Shown: in pieces, positions 48,001 to 61,600 of the stretch | Position numbering within the stretch: the first letter of the stretch is position 1 | Layout: each line of letters starts with the position of its first letter | Assembly: GCA_033026295.1 (NCBI GenBank) | Contig: CM065170.1 | Location: 33,302,963-33,366,962, forward strand | Direction of reading: 5' to 3' | Source: Channa striata | Lineage: Eukaryota; Chordata; Actinopteri; Anabantiformes; Channidae | Length of the DNA: 64,000 nucleotides | Program-made: the position numbers and the translations under genes | The notes under the pieces: model-generated | What the model saw: only the letters and a program-made list of their open reading frames with translations | What the model was told of the DNA's origin: nothing | Databases searched by the model: none

Positions 48001-51000
48001 GTCTTAATGAGGTGGAGGCCTCCTGGAGGAGCGCGAGAGAAGCGGCGGCGACGCCCCTCTTCTCGCTCTTTTTCTTCTTTGTCGTCGCCGTCGTCATTGT
48101 GATGAATGTGTCACAGGTGGAAGCGGGAGCCGTCTCTTCCTGCCAGTTCCCGGATCACCGCACAGGAGGCCCGGACCTCCAGCTCGATGGACTAAAATAG
48201 ATCGCGTCAGCACTCGGCCGCCTCCCATGTCGACGGACGCTCCGCTGCGCGCCTGACACAATCTGCTGAAGCAGGACTGCCTCTATTTTTTGACCCACAT
48301 GCTCCCCAGACTCCGCTCTCCAAACAAGCTTTACTTTACACGTCTGTTTGACATCGTAGACAGACACACACGGGGCACAGCAGGACGCCTGAAATCTGAA
48401 GGACGATGAGACTTTACCAACACAGACATTCCTCCTCGCTCTGAAGTCTTGTGCATATTAATAGTGGCTCCCTGCTGCCTGCAAATCATATAGAATTATT
48501 TTGAAATCAGATATTTCCTTCACGTCACCAGCTTTACACATAAAAAGTAACATGTCATCTTAGAAGCTGTTCGTGATGTTCGGGACATCTACTTGTCCAT
48601 GTTGCCTACACACAGAAAAGCAGAGGTCCCAGCGTCAACACCTCCCAAATCTTGATGCAGCTTATTGGTTAATATCATCATCATCAAAGCCCGAATACCT
48701 TATCAAAACGTATTATCTTGGCCTAAAACTTTGCCGGAGAGAGTAACCGTGTGATGTAAAAGTCTCCAGAAAATCCATCAAATGCACTGAGCAGAACAAC
48801 ACGTATGTCCAAACTCAGACTGCAGAGGTCACGTGGTCCCTCCCACCGCCATCGTGGCCTTTGTCTTCACATTCTGGACTCTCCTGCTGCCTCCTTCACA
48901 CACACTGACCTTTCCTCAACAATGCCACTCGCTCCTTCCTCCTCCTCCTCCTCCTCCTCCCTCTCAAAGAGAAGCATGTGGGCCACAGTTTGAAACAGAA
49001 CAATAGAGAAAGTAGACAAACCTTAGAGGCAATTGACTTTCTAATCCGGAGCAGCACTTTCCCACTGCTGAGGACCTGCAGGATCGTGTTTTCTGTGTAG
49101 ATTTTAGGCCTTTGCAATATTTTATTCCTCCGTTCTGAGCATTTATCAGCGAAAATGACCTTTTAATTTCATTTCTAGACTGTTGCAAGAGTCTGAACTT
49201 AATCTGCTGTAACTACAGGAATTTACACCAAATAATGTCTTTATGGGACACAGGGACGCAGCAGAGCGTAGTGAAACTAAATCCAACTACAGAAGCATTT
49301 CATCTGATGACCAAACTCATCTATTTCTTTGTCTTCTCGAACACCCGAGAGGGGGAATTACAGCGCACGGCTAAAATTACAAGACCTGCGCCCTGATTTG
49401 TTTACACGGGCCCCGCTGTGATGACACGTTACACAAACTCTCCCATAAACAAGCCACTCAGGAGTTCGTTGGAGTTTAGTTTACAAGCCTCTGTTGGCTT
49501 GTAATTGAGCAGAATGAACCAAAGCGTTTCATAAACACAAACTTTGCCACTAAGATTCAAACAGAACAAAAGGTCGCCTGTGGGTGTGATTACACCCTGA
49601 GGGACGCTACCAGCTCTGCTTCAGGTGGATCTGTCTGCACCGACACGCGTCCAGCAGCGACCTCAGACCACGTCCTCGCTGAGCCGAATCTGAAAAGTCA
49701 TCTGTTTCTCTTTGCTTCGGCCTCACATCAACATACAGACGGGAATTATGGTTTTCTGTAGTCTGGGTCACTTCCCAGATGTCAACATCGAGCAGGTTAC
49801 CTGGGTGAAAAGGACAGAGAAGGACAAGCAAACTCACAACTGTTAAACAAACAGGCGTGCTAATGTCTCCGAACAGCGTCTGTGCCCTGACGTGACGTCC
49901 GAAATGTCTCAAACGCGCCAGCTAACTTTGCAAAAACTTGGGGGAAAAATGGGAAAAAGAAACGTTGCAGTGATGGTGACGGGGCAGATGAAGGATCTTC
50001 CCGAAGGACGTGTAGGACGAAGAAGCTAAAATGGTCAAGCAAGGTTCAGCAGAGAAACTGAGAACATGACACACGTACAGGTTGTACGGAGACAACAAGT
50101 GGACACATTTTCCAGAAGCAGCTTTCGTGTCTGTCACACACTTTGCCAAAACACGCAAATCCTGCTGTCATGCAGCTATTTGTCTGTGAGTGAAGACAGC
50201 TGCTGCAGCGTGGAAACGCAGGAGGGGAGGAGGCTTTTTATTAGGGACACAGCACTTAAAGATGAATCATTTGTTCTGGACAAACTTTACGATTCCGAGC
50301 CACTGGGACGTGAGACTAAGCAAAAAGTGCTCGACAAGCAGTCGCTGCATGTTCAGAGTTTGAAAGCAGAAAGTTGTGTTTGCACGGAAGCACCTGAGCC
50401 GCAGCAGGTGAGTTATGTCGCTGCTCCACACTTTCTGTCATCGGCTGCAGAGCGCTGGACAGCCGCGCTACCTACTGGCTGTCAGTAATTACGTGACCAT
50501 TTTAGTTATGTTTTTGAAAAGCTTTTTTTATTGATTGATGATTGTTTTGTATCTATGTTTGCTTATTTTATAGTAATCGTGTTCCTTTTTTTTCACTTTT
50601 TAAGAATTTCTCGTCCACGTCGATAATCCAGACACCCAACGGCCACTTCACCCCTTTTAAATCACTGACCAGGCTGCGCTCGCCCTGAAAACGTGTGCTC
50701 CAACGACCACAAATCGTAGCACTTGGCTCCTGAACAGAGTGCGCTATGGGCAGGAGCAGGCGACAAACTCCGGCGCCTCGGCCTCAGCGAGTCCCCTCTG
50801 ACCCGTGCAGTTCAGTTGCTGAACGGCGACGGCGAGGCCCGCGAAGTCCGGCAAACAGCCCAGTGCAGAATGATAAAGTGCCGAGCCGAGGAGAGGAGGC
50901 CGCCTCACACAACGAACAATTAAAGGTGCTGATTCGCACCTTGTCTCACCTCGTCTCAGCAAATGGGAGCCAGACAAATGAGGCGAGAGGAAGCATTTAG

Positions 51001-54000
51001 AAACAAAAACAGTCCCTCTAGAAATAGAAGAAAATATCAAATACGAAGCATCTTTAAACTCTGTTCTCGCTGCATGATGCTGACCAGAAGACGCGGCGGA
51101 TCCTTACAGTCATTCATCCTGAAAGTTCGGTTTCAAGAGTTCCTGCAACTCGTCTATTGACTTATTAAGAAAGAGATTGTGTAAATGAGAGCAGCTCTCA
51201 TAAGCATATTCCCTGCCCTTATTTCTGTCCTGGCTTGGCCTGGTTTGGTGGCTAATTAGCTCGTGCAAACACCACCTATGGCTCGAAGACAAAGCGTGCG
51301 AGGACAGCGATTAGTCTGAAGGAGCTATTAGCTTTCGGGCCGAATTAAAGGCTCTGCAGAAAAAGCGAACGTCACCTTTCAGACTTTTTTGTCGCCGCAG
51401 TATGAGTCAACTCCTCGCCCGGCACAAGTTTGTGCTCATCTCTGGAAACTGGATAATCTCATCGGAAGATGCCAAGAAAATACAAAAATCACCAGTGAAT
51501 TTCCAGCACAGGCTGCTAAGACAAACACAGTTATGTCCCCGGATCGAGCTAATCCTTCATCGCTCACTGCATTACTGTGATTGATCCTCCTGACAGCACA
51601 CAGCTCAGAGACCGCACTCATTCTTTCCTGTAATTTCAGAGACGGAGGGGAAGCCCTTGATTAGGAAACGAGAGCTCAGCTGAGGGGGTTGTTGAAAGAG
51701 GGGAGGCCTCCGTCCTCCTTCATCCCAGCTGATTGTGAACGGGGGCAGGAGGCCGCCTGCCGAGGTTCCGTGTCGGTCCCCGTCGTCACGCGGGCTCGTG
51801 TTACCGACGGATGGGTGTGTTTCGAGGCCGAGGCCCCGCAGATGAGCTGTCAGCTGTGATGGAGTTCAGCCGTCAGTAAGAAATGTGTCATTACGCCCAC
51901 GTCCACAGGGCTCACACACATTATTCTGCAGCCTGCTGCGGCTTCCTGCTGCTCGGGGAGCTGTAGGTGGATTGTTTGCTTTAACTTCAGAAGATGAGAA
52001 GCCTCTGCTGGATGGATGAACACTCGCCCAATCAGCTGCTGACGCCAACTTCTCTGGAAAAGTCCAATAAAGGAGTAAAACTGTAGTTTGCTCCTGTTGA
52101 CAATTGGAGATTCTGATTCCAGCTCATTAGTGGAAACATATTACTGTTTCCTGTTCCCACTCAGTAACCCCCCCCCCATCATCCCACCACAGCAGAGTGG
52201 AGGTGCTCGTAGCTTCACTTGTAGCTCTTCCCAACCGAGCTGAGAGGCAGAAATCAGATGGATTCTTTGGGCCAAACCCGAGCCCTGTTTAGGAAACAAC
52301 ACCAAACCCAAGTTTAGATCGTTTTCAGAGCTGTTTGCAGCGTTGTCAGTGACGATTAGCTGACATGGCCTCTCAACGCTCAAGTCATTTATTTCGTGCC
52401 AAATGTTTCTCATTTGCAAAGTCGGTCCGTGATTCACACAGGCCGTATTTGTATGAGTGCTGCCTTCGACCGTTTCCCAAACCGAGCTAACCCTCTTATT
52501 GTGTGCATCATACGAGCAGGAATCTTTACAACACTGGCACAGTTGCACTTTTCTCTGCACTTTCATCTCAAATGGTGTTTGGTGCGTCCTCGCTGTCAGG
52601 ATCCCTGTGATCGTGACGTGTTACAGCTGAATTCCAGCCCCAACAACAGCTCTTTTACTGCGCCTCTAATCCCCTTCACTGCTCCCAGGGCGTTGAACAC
52701 GAGGCTGGCAAACGGGGAACCACTTACTTCAGCGGGTTTATGAGGGAAAATCTGTCTCAATGCTGCTCAATGTTGAATCGAGACACGGGCCAAATCAAAC
52801 TGTAGGTTACAGTGTTTGAACAGTTGCTACGAGCCACTGACGACGCAGACGCTGCTTCGGCCTTTAAAGGGGGAAAGTTTGCAGCATTGTGAAACGTAAC
52901 CCTCCTCGCACTCTCGCAGACCGGACCTTTTAAAATCCACCAATGTGACAAGCTGGTGCTCTATAAAGATTTATAACCAGCAGACAAACAGCAGACTGTG
53001 TGTTTATTCCCACGCGTGAGCTTTAATTCTCACTGTAGCCGTGCTAATTAGCTGTTATTGCTAATCTCCAGCTGCTTTCTGCAGCACTTACAAGGCAATT
53101 AGTGTGTCTCTTCTTATTTCACTGGGACTCGGTGAAGCCTTTCACTACCTCAGACGTACAGAAAACATACAGCAGCTCAGGTGGGATGTTGTCAGATGGT
53201 TTGGAAACGTCATTTGAAATTCATTGTTCACTCGGGTGTGTTTGCCTTTAAGGTTGTGTTCTCCCAAAGTTTTGTCCCACAGATGTTCTCCCATCCTCTC
53301 TTTTTGTCTACCGCTGTCACAACCGTTGGATCCTTCTCGTGTCGTTGCACCCAATCTGGTCCCGACCAGCTGCATGTTTAAAGGCAGCCCAGCCTCCGTT
53401 AGCAGAGAGACTACGTGACATGAGTTGATGTGAGGAGACATGGAGGTTTACTTTATGTGGTTGGTATTTGTCCTGGAGGAGCAGACGCCAGGGGATTTCC
53501 ATCAGCTGGCAGAGAGAGGAGGGGAGGGGAACAGTGTGTCTGAAATGCTAAGGCTAGTGACTTTCCGAGTTTTTTCTTCATCCCCTCGCAGCGAGGGTGG
53601 CCCAGTATTGTGACGGCTGAAACCTGCGCCGGCTTCGCTGAGATGACGGCCAGCGACGGCAGCAGCTCCTACAGTGGCTTCAGTGGGCTGGGCTGGTGCT
53701 GGACGTGGGGATCGGATCAGAGGTCTGACCCTGCTGTCCACCGAGCTTTGATGGAGTGACTTTTAAACGTCGAAATGAGCATGAGCATTTCGTCTGACGT
53801 AAAGGAAAAGCACCAGTTGGCATTAGTCAGCGTTCTAATGTGAAGGAATACTTCATGTGCCATTGTAAAAGCTGACGTGGCTTTCATCCAGGTGAAGTAA
53901 ACCTGAGAAAAGCTAAACCAGGTTCCAGAGCTGCTGGGGAAAGTTGACTGTAACCTGAAATTTTCTGCAGCTACCCGTGCAAAGTCTGAACGGTCGTGTT

Positions 54001-55622
54001 CTGCAGCCAAACCCAAATAAGACAACGAGCTGTGAGTAGTGGTCCGACAGTTGTCACAAATCCACAGTAACCTCAGCTGATGTCGTTTTCATTTCTTTAC
54101 CACGTCTGTGCACGTGACGCTTGACTTGGCTGTGACTCAGCCTGATCTGAGAGCGCGTCGCAATATGGCCTCACAGCGACAGCAGCTGACGCCTGTGTTT
54201 GCTCAATGGGTCACAAGTTAAACACACACACGCACTGAGCGCTGCCACATGTGCAGCGCTCAGTGGGACTCGTTCCGACGTAGAGCCTCCGACCTGTTTA
54301 GATAAGACGTTCACACACACTTCACACACACACCCTCACTGTGCGGTGCCTCCGTCAGACAGTGAACTTAGACGGAAGGTTCACAGCAACTTTCTCTGTG
54401 TGACCTCTGTCAAACTACGTTATGCAAGTTTAGCTTTTAGTGTGAGAAACGTGATTTACGTTTGAGCAGCTTTGATTCTACGTCGAGTGGCGGAATGAAT
54501 GATTCCAAGGAGAAAAAGTCCAGACGTGGCATATTTGGTCGTGTAGTGTCTCAGCGACGTTCTGCCGTCCAGTCAAACTTTCTCTCTGTTGAGCTGTGAC
54601 GCTGCGGCTGTTCTTGTGTTTAAATCTGCAGCCTGCAGAGGCCAAACTCCCGAGTGACAAACCTGGGAGCTGCCCCTAAACCTCAGAGGCCACCACTCAG
54701 GGGGCGGAGGACTCGTTTGCAGCCTGACAGATCAGGGAAGAGAAGAAGAAGAAGAAGAGGTGGGGGAGTTTTGGCTTAATCCCCTCAAACATCCATATAT
54801 TGCTCCCAACTGCTCACTCCCCACAGTTGTAAATCTGCAGGAATGTGGCCTGTTGTTTTTGGAATCAGTGCGAGCAAACCTTAATGGCTCAGAGAGATTG
54901 ATGTCTGCAGACGTTGCCCGAAGCTGGCGGCTGCATATTTCAGCACCGGGACAGCTTCGGTCGACCGGCGACGCTCGGCACAGAAGACGCACAGAACCCT
55001 CCCTTTGATCCTCGGGCCTCTGCCCACGTCGGTTGAACATGAGCCACGGCAGCGACTAGCAGAGGAAAGCGAAGGCGATCATCATTCTCCTCCCTCATTT
55101 CCAGTTTGAATCAGTTTGTTTTGTCCCATTCTTTTTTTTTACTCATCGTAACACGTCTCTCATCAGTCCTCGGATAAGACAAATACAACTCGACATGAGA
55201 CGTTCGCGATGCTTCTCAGCGTGTGTGCGTGTGTGTGTCAGGCATTGAGGCTGTTGTCAGCAGTGTAAGTGTAGTATGGAGTGTGAGCGTGCAGTATTTG
55301 CCGCAGATTTTCTTATTATAGGTGGGATGTGTGTGATTCATGTGAAATATCTAGGCCATGTTTTTACAACTCTCCTTAATGACTGCTCTCAGAACAGCTA
55401 ACAAATAAGGAGCAGCTGAAGGCAGAGACTTAATTTAGAGCTGATTTTATCCAGTAATCTATCGTCCACCTATAAATAGAGCAAACGCAACAAAAAACAT
55501 TTGTGTTTTCTTTTGCTTTATCTAATCTGGAGGTTTCTTAGACCGGCCCGTCCCCTGAGTGAAGCTTCAGATAAAAGGGATCTTGGAAAGTCATCAAGCT
55601 AAATGTTTACAAAGGGCCACAG

Positions 55623-55668
<46 letters not shown>

Positions 55669-58600
55669 AAATCCCATTAGATGATGTGAGTGCAGCAGGC
55701 TCACATATGTGGAAACAGCCATGCAGAGAGTCCGTGTGCTGATGGGCCACAAAGAAAAACTCGTCGCTTTCTCACCAACGAACAGCGGAAACAGCAGCAA
55801 CACGACGGCCAAACGGATGCTTCCTGGCAGGACCTGTCTGCGGGGTCACCGCTTCTTCCTCGTGTCTGATTGGCTGCTGCACGTCACACTTTTTCAAGCG
55901 GGTGAAACCGACAGGTCTCGCCTTTGTGGACGTGTAGAAATGAACATGTATGTATTTAAAGCCGACGCGAGGCCGCAGCTTTATCCAATGGGCATCGTTC
56001 TCCAACAGCGTGCTTTTAGCGTCAAGCTTTGTGTTTTGGCTGCGACGTGGATGTTTGATCTGAATTTGCTGCGTGTCCAGGACCTGTGCACTTTCACTTA
56101 AAGGACAAACCAACTTAAAGTGCTTCGGCGAGGCCAGAACAGCCTCAGATGTTGAGGATCTTTCCTTCATTACGCTGCTAATGTTGCTGTGTTAAACCTC
56201 CCCTGAATCACCGGTCGGGTTTTGGTGGTTCTTTCTGTTCTTAGCAGCTCCACTGCGTCCGCTGACAGTAAAGCAGGAGGATTTTGTCTGTTAGCGAGCC
56301 CGTACTAATGTCAGGGGGCTATTTTTCTGCTGCTGCCTCCCCGGGCAGGGCCTCATTTAGGCAGCACAGAGGCAGGAAAAGAGAAAAGAACTGCTGCCCC
56401 CTCTCCTCCTCCTCCTCCTCCTCCTCCTTCGTCTTCTTCTTCTTCTTCTTCTCAGGAAGATTAGTGGCCGTCCTTTTGCAGTCGGGAGGAGGGGGGACTC
56501 TGAGCCTTTTTCGCTCACATTTTTCTCTGCCAGTGGACCTGACCCCCTGGGTGCTCCTTGTGCAGCTCGCGAGCTCGTGGTGGGGGCCGGCGCATCCAGC
56601 CACCATCAATTACTCACTGTCCGCCGGCCTGATAAGGAACTCTGTCCTTAGCGCTAACCCACCTCTCTTAAAATACTATTTACACAGCCCGGCCTCCGGC
56701 TCCATTCATCTCACTCAGCGGCTTTAGTCCAGAGCTCAGGATTCAGCACAGTCAGACCAGTCCCATTGTTTGTGATGTGCAGCCTCTTCAGCCGAGCCTC
56801 AGCTCCAGTTTGACTCCGGACGAGACCTGAGGCATATGTCACTGTTTGCTCTAATCCACAGCATCTAATGGAGCGTTTGTTAATGACGGGGATGAGCAGA
56901 GGAATTCCCTCCCTAACCCCTGCACATCCCTTCCTGCACCGCTTAGGAGAAAACTGACTCCTGGGCAGACAGGTGAAAGACCCCACCCCACCCCACCCCA
57001 CCCCACGTCTCTGGGACCTTTTTTGTGTCTACGTTTGCTCCTGTTGTCTATTCAAAGTCACTTTTCTCACTCACTTTAGAGTCATTTTGTGTCCAACTGC
57101 CACATTTGTCACTGTGTCCAGAGGCTTGACCTCTCAGGCCCCTGTGTGCCTGTGCAGACTAGGCCTGTACTGTCAACCATCCATCCCGTGGACACACAAG
57201 TCAGTGCCGGTCTGAACATGGGACAAGAAGCATAATGTCATATTATATATAAATATAATTTTTACCAAACAAACACTGATTAAATATGTTGAGACTGGAA
57301 TAAGCATCAGCACAAGGCTCCAAATGTTGCACTGAAAATCTGGTCTGATACCAGTTTCATACAGATCAGCGCATGACAAACATAATGGAACTGGTGGATT
57401 TCAGATCTGATCCTCCCGGTGCCTCTGCCCTCATGCTCAGTGCATCATTTGAAACTCTCACCCCGCTTTAGGAGCTGAAACACAGAGTTGCCTTCATTAT
57501 TGATCAGGCTTTGAATTATGATACTGGCGATTTATTTCAGCCCCTGAAAATGAAAAAGTCCTGAGAGTCAAAAGATTTTCAGTTGATAAAACAGCTGCAA
57601 ATTGTCAAATTTTGCTGTTCAGCATGTTTGCTTCAATAAAGAAATTGCTCATTTATTGAAACTCATCTGTTATATTAGTAACTTGTTGCCCCGGTGCTGC
57701 GCTGTGTGAAGAATGTGATCTGCCCTTCCTGCATTGCGGGAAAATGCTCTCAGATTTTTCGCCCGACCAGACAGATACACTAAGCTTGCTTAGGTCTGAG
57801 GCCCCCTCAGCCCCCCACCCAGAGTGCCCTGGGGCGGCCTAGGAGGTGCTAAGCACTTAGGGTCTCTCCCTGCGGAGCAGCCAGGCTCGGCAAAAAGACC
57901 TGGGAAGCTGCGGGAAGGGATGGAGGGAGGAAGTGAGGGAGGGAGTCGGGGGCGCTGAGCGCGGCACATCAATCTCCCTCTCAAATGACAAACTCACTCT
58001 CAGCAAGATGTATGTCAGCAGCCACCAAAGCCAGTTAATCAAATCATTAGCGGCACCCAGTAGTTTCCTGTGGCCTAGTTTACAGACACAGACAGAGAGG
58101 AGGGGGAGCGAGCCGTGGCTCAGACGTCTGCAGACGGAGCTTCAACTCAAACACTCGCCGTTTGTCTCGTTCCGTTCACATTCAACGTTTAAAAATACCT
58201 TCACAGTTACAGGAGCAACTCTGAAGCTCATCAGGAGAAATTCCAGTATCTAAGTGTCTTCTTGTCCACGTTGGTGCTGATTGAAAGCTGCAGAACGGCT
58301 GCGAAATTCGCCTTTGTTGCTGTTTCCAAGCTCTGGAGTGAACTTTAAACCAGTGAATCTGGAGGGAAAATTAAGAATATTTAACACGTTTAAAATCATC
58401 CTCAAACTGTTCTGAAAGCGAATAACTGAAGAAATCCAGGTGACACCAGCATCCCTAAAGCTCACTGGATTCTTTGTCATTTTCCTGCATTTGTCACCGA
58501 CATTTTCCCTCTGAATACCTCTGGTTATTATAAACCATAAAGATCCCAGCGATGGCGTAGCGGGGCGCGCCGCGGCCCGGCCTGCGCGAGCAGACAGATG

Positions 58601-61600
58601 CACGCTGTCAGAGGAAATACAAGCGCTCATTTGAATCTATTAACTGGGCAGCAGAGTCCCGGGCTCGGCCACAAACTGGCGCTGCTGGGGCGACTGCTGG
58701 GGCCCAGCAGTCACCGCGCCAGATTAAATTTTATTTTAGAGCCGCTGCGGAACAAACAGATTCAGGTAGGGGGTCGGAGCTCATCGCTAAAGTGGCCGAA
58801 CCAGCAAGACGAGCGGGAGGAGGAGTGTTCATCAGAAAGGAGCAGATAGGAGCGTCTGAGCACCTGGGTCCATCCTAATTGACTTGGAGCGAGGCGTATC
58901 CACTTTTTAAACAAAGTGACTCTCACTTGAGCTTCATTATATGCGCACCCCATTTCCATAGGCCTCTGGGAACGGGACCTGGGCTGCTCACATAAAATAA
59001 ATGACCGCTCCATGATAAATGGTTCTATTAGCAATCCAGATTGTTAAACTGTGATATAACAGATCGGATAGGGGCGCGGGGGCCCATTCATTTTCCTCCC
59101 TTCTGCACACATACGCCGCTGTAAATAGCTTGTTTTTATGTGTAAATAACATATTAAAACTCGGCATTAGCCGTGTGCCTTGATAGAGAGGAAATTGCTC
59201 TAAATAAATAACACGGGACGGGAATATAAAACAGGGCGGGCTGTTGTATGGCGTAGTGGGCATGACTTAGGTGACAGGAAGTCTGCAGCCAACAGTAAAG
59301 CTGACAAGAAAAGGGGCCCCGAGCAGCAGCGCTATACTGGAACGTTCAGCGCTGGCGTGTTCTCTCATGCTGCATATTCACTTATCAGGAGCTGGCAACG
59401 GGAATAATAAGGCATATTACGGCGATAAGTAATTGCTGTGTCTGGACGCAGTGGCAGACACTCGTGGCACTGAAGCGTCTTCGCTGATATCCCATTGGTC
59501 GAGAGGGGCTGCGGATCGGGGCTTCTTGTTTATGTAAGATTAAAATGTGGGGCTGATAGGGAGGAAGAATTATGGAGGGGCTTTTTATTTTAGCTGTGAG
59601 GAGATGAAAAAGTCGGCAGCTGAAATTGAAAATGGCCACATATAAATATACAATAGAGTGGAGCTGAGGTTGGGTTCGGGGTCAGAGCATGAGAACCATG
59701 TGGAATGAGTCTTGTTCCGTGGGGAGACAGGAAAAGCCTAAAGAGTTCCGTCCACAGAAAGTCCGAGTGTTGCACGAAAGAAGCTCTTCCCATGAAATCC
59801 CTCCTTTATTTTTCCAGTTGCTACACTTTCTTTGGTCTCATAAAAAAACGACATTTCCCCCGACACTCATCTGCACGCAGCAGCCTCCTGTCGGGCGGAA
59901 GGTCGGTCGGTTGGTGAAACTTCCTGCTTGGCCGTTGGTGTTTCAGGGACAAATCCTGGGCTTTTGGGCTTTGGTGACCTGCGCTGCCTTTTCACATTTG
60001 CCACTGTGCAGCTTCCCCTTACTGAGTCCATCTGGATTCAGAGACCACGACTGTGTGCACACTGATCGTACACCACAGCCATTATCGACCAAAAACATCC
60101 AAAGTCATCTTCTACTCAGACAGGACTTTTCTTAGACCGTGGTTTATTGTGTCTGTTTTTGGTAACTTTTCAAAATTTCTGAATCATTCTTATGTCTGAT
60201 GGGTTTTTCTTTTTGCATTTTTCATTTTGCCTCTCTTTCTTCGTCTTTTTGTCTTTTGTGGTCATTTTGCTTGTCTTCATTGTGTTTTTGACTTTCTCTT
60301 AGCAGTCAGTTTGATTTAATGGGCGGTCCTGGTGGCTCAGTGGTAGAGCACTGGGTTGGGATGCAGAAGGCTCCAACCCCACCCCACCAACTGTGGCTCC
60401 GCCCAGCACGCCAAAGGCAAACCAAGAACAGGAATGGGAGCGCTGGGGCAGGACGGGCATGCAGTGCAAAAACTCGACATGCACAACATTCCAGTGTGGC
60501 GACTCCTGAAGAGACAAGCCAACGCCATTCTGGACAATGTCTGTGACCCTCTGAGGTTTGCTAATCCATCCATAACCTCCGGTACGGCCTCTTCAGTTTT
60601 TAACGTGGTTCTGTTTGTATTGCGAAAGCGCGTCGTTTCCCGGCGTTTTCCCCGTTTCTTCCTCACGTTCCCCCGTGTCCCCAGTGAAATTACACAGGCA
60701 TCAGCTGTGAGACAATTAGAGCAACAGAACGTGGCGATACTCCACATCTGAAATAAATGAAACTGAACAGACGACGGACACTGGACCCAACATGCGATCA
60801 CTGAAGCTTCCTTGGAGCTTTTGATCCATGGGAAGTCAGAGAGTTCTCTCACAGCTTTGTTCAAATATTGAAGATTGTGTAAAGAGACAGAGCGCTGCCA
60901 ACTCCACATGTAAAAGTGTCCTACATTGATATTCTCTTATGAACAATTAATGTTCGATTTCTTCTTCATGGCAGGCCACCAAGTTCTTCACTGCAGAGAA
61001 GAAATGTCACTAAATCTCTGGCTGTATTTCCATTTCAAAAGTGAACTGTCACTCTGCAAACGCTGAGCTGCTCCACAGGATCCTTTTTCCCACTGATTTC
61101 CCCCTTTTATACTCTGGACGTAAGAACAAGGTCTTTTAACTCATTATACTGAGCTTTCATCACTGCCATCTTTAACACATGCACCTCGTCCTCATTGACG
61201 TTGCCAACCTTAAAAATGCGTGTGGACTAAATGTGGCTCAGTGCTTTGACAAACCAAACTGTCTACCTGCTTGTTTTTTAACACACCTGGGTGTGTGTCC
61301 GGTGTTTAACGCTGCAGAGTGTGTTGCGTAAAACCATTCAGATGCCAACAGGCCCAGAGGCATCTCCTGCCGCTCACAAACTGATTCTCATGCTTTTGAG
61401 ATCACATAAAAATGCCTAATATTTGATTTTGTCCTGAATCCATCCTTGTTATCGGAACAAAGTGTCTCTTTGGATGAATTAGGCCATGCTGCCAATCAAA
61501 GAGCATATTTAGCATTCAGTTTTTGGTCTTTTCATTCAAACTTGTTGGTAAAGGTGATCACCTGACTGCTCCACACCCCCGAAAATGGCAGCAGGCATCT

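Noticed and set aside
50066..50488. Open frame of 140 residues on the + strand
   Set aside because: No recognisable family, no splice structure and intronic to GLI2; likely chance.
56284..56727. Open frame of 147 residues (+) and a Glu/Lys-rich frame on the - strand
   Set aside because: Both are produced by the (CTC)n-(TTC)n repeat.
60337..60909. 190-residue - strand frame
   Set aside because: It overlaps the tRNA-derived SINE and matches no protein; SINE bodies often hold open frames by chance.
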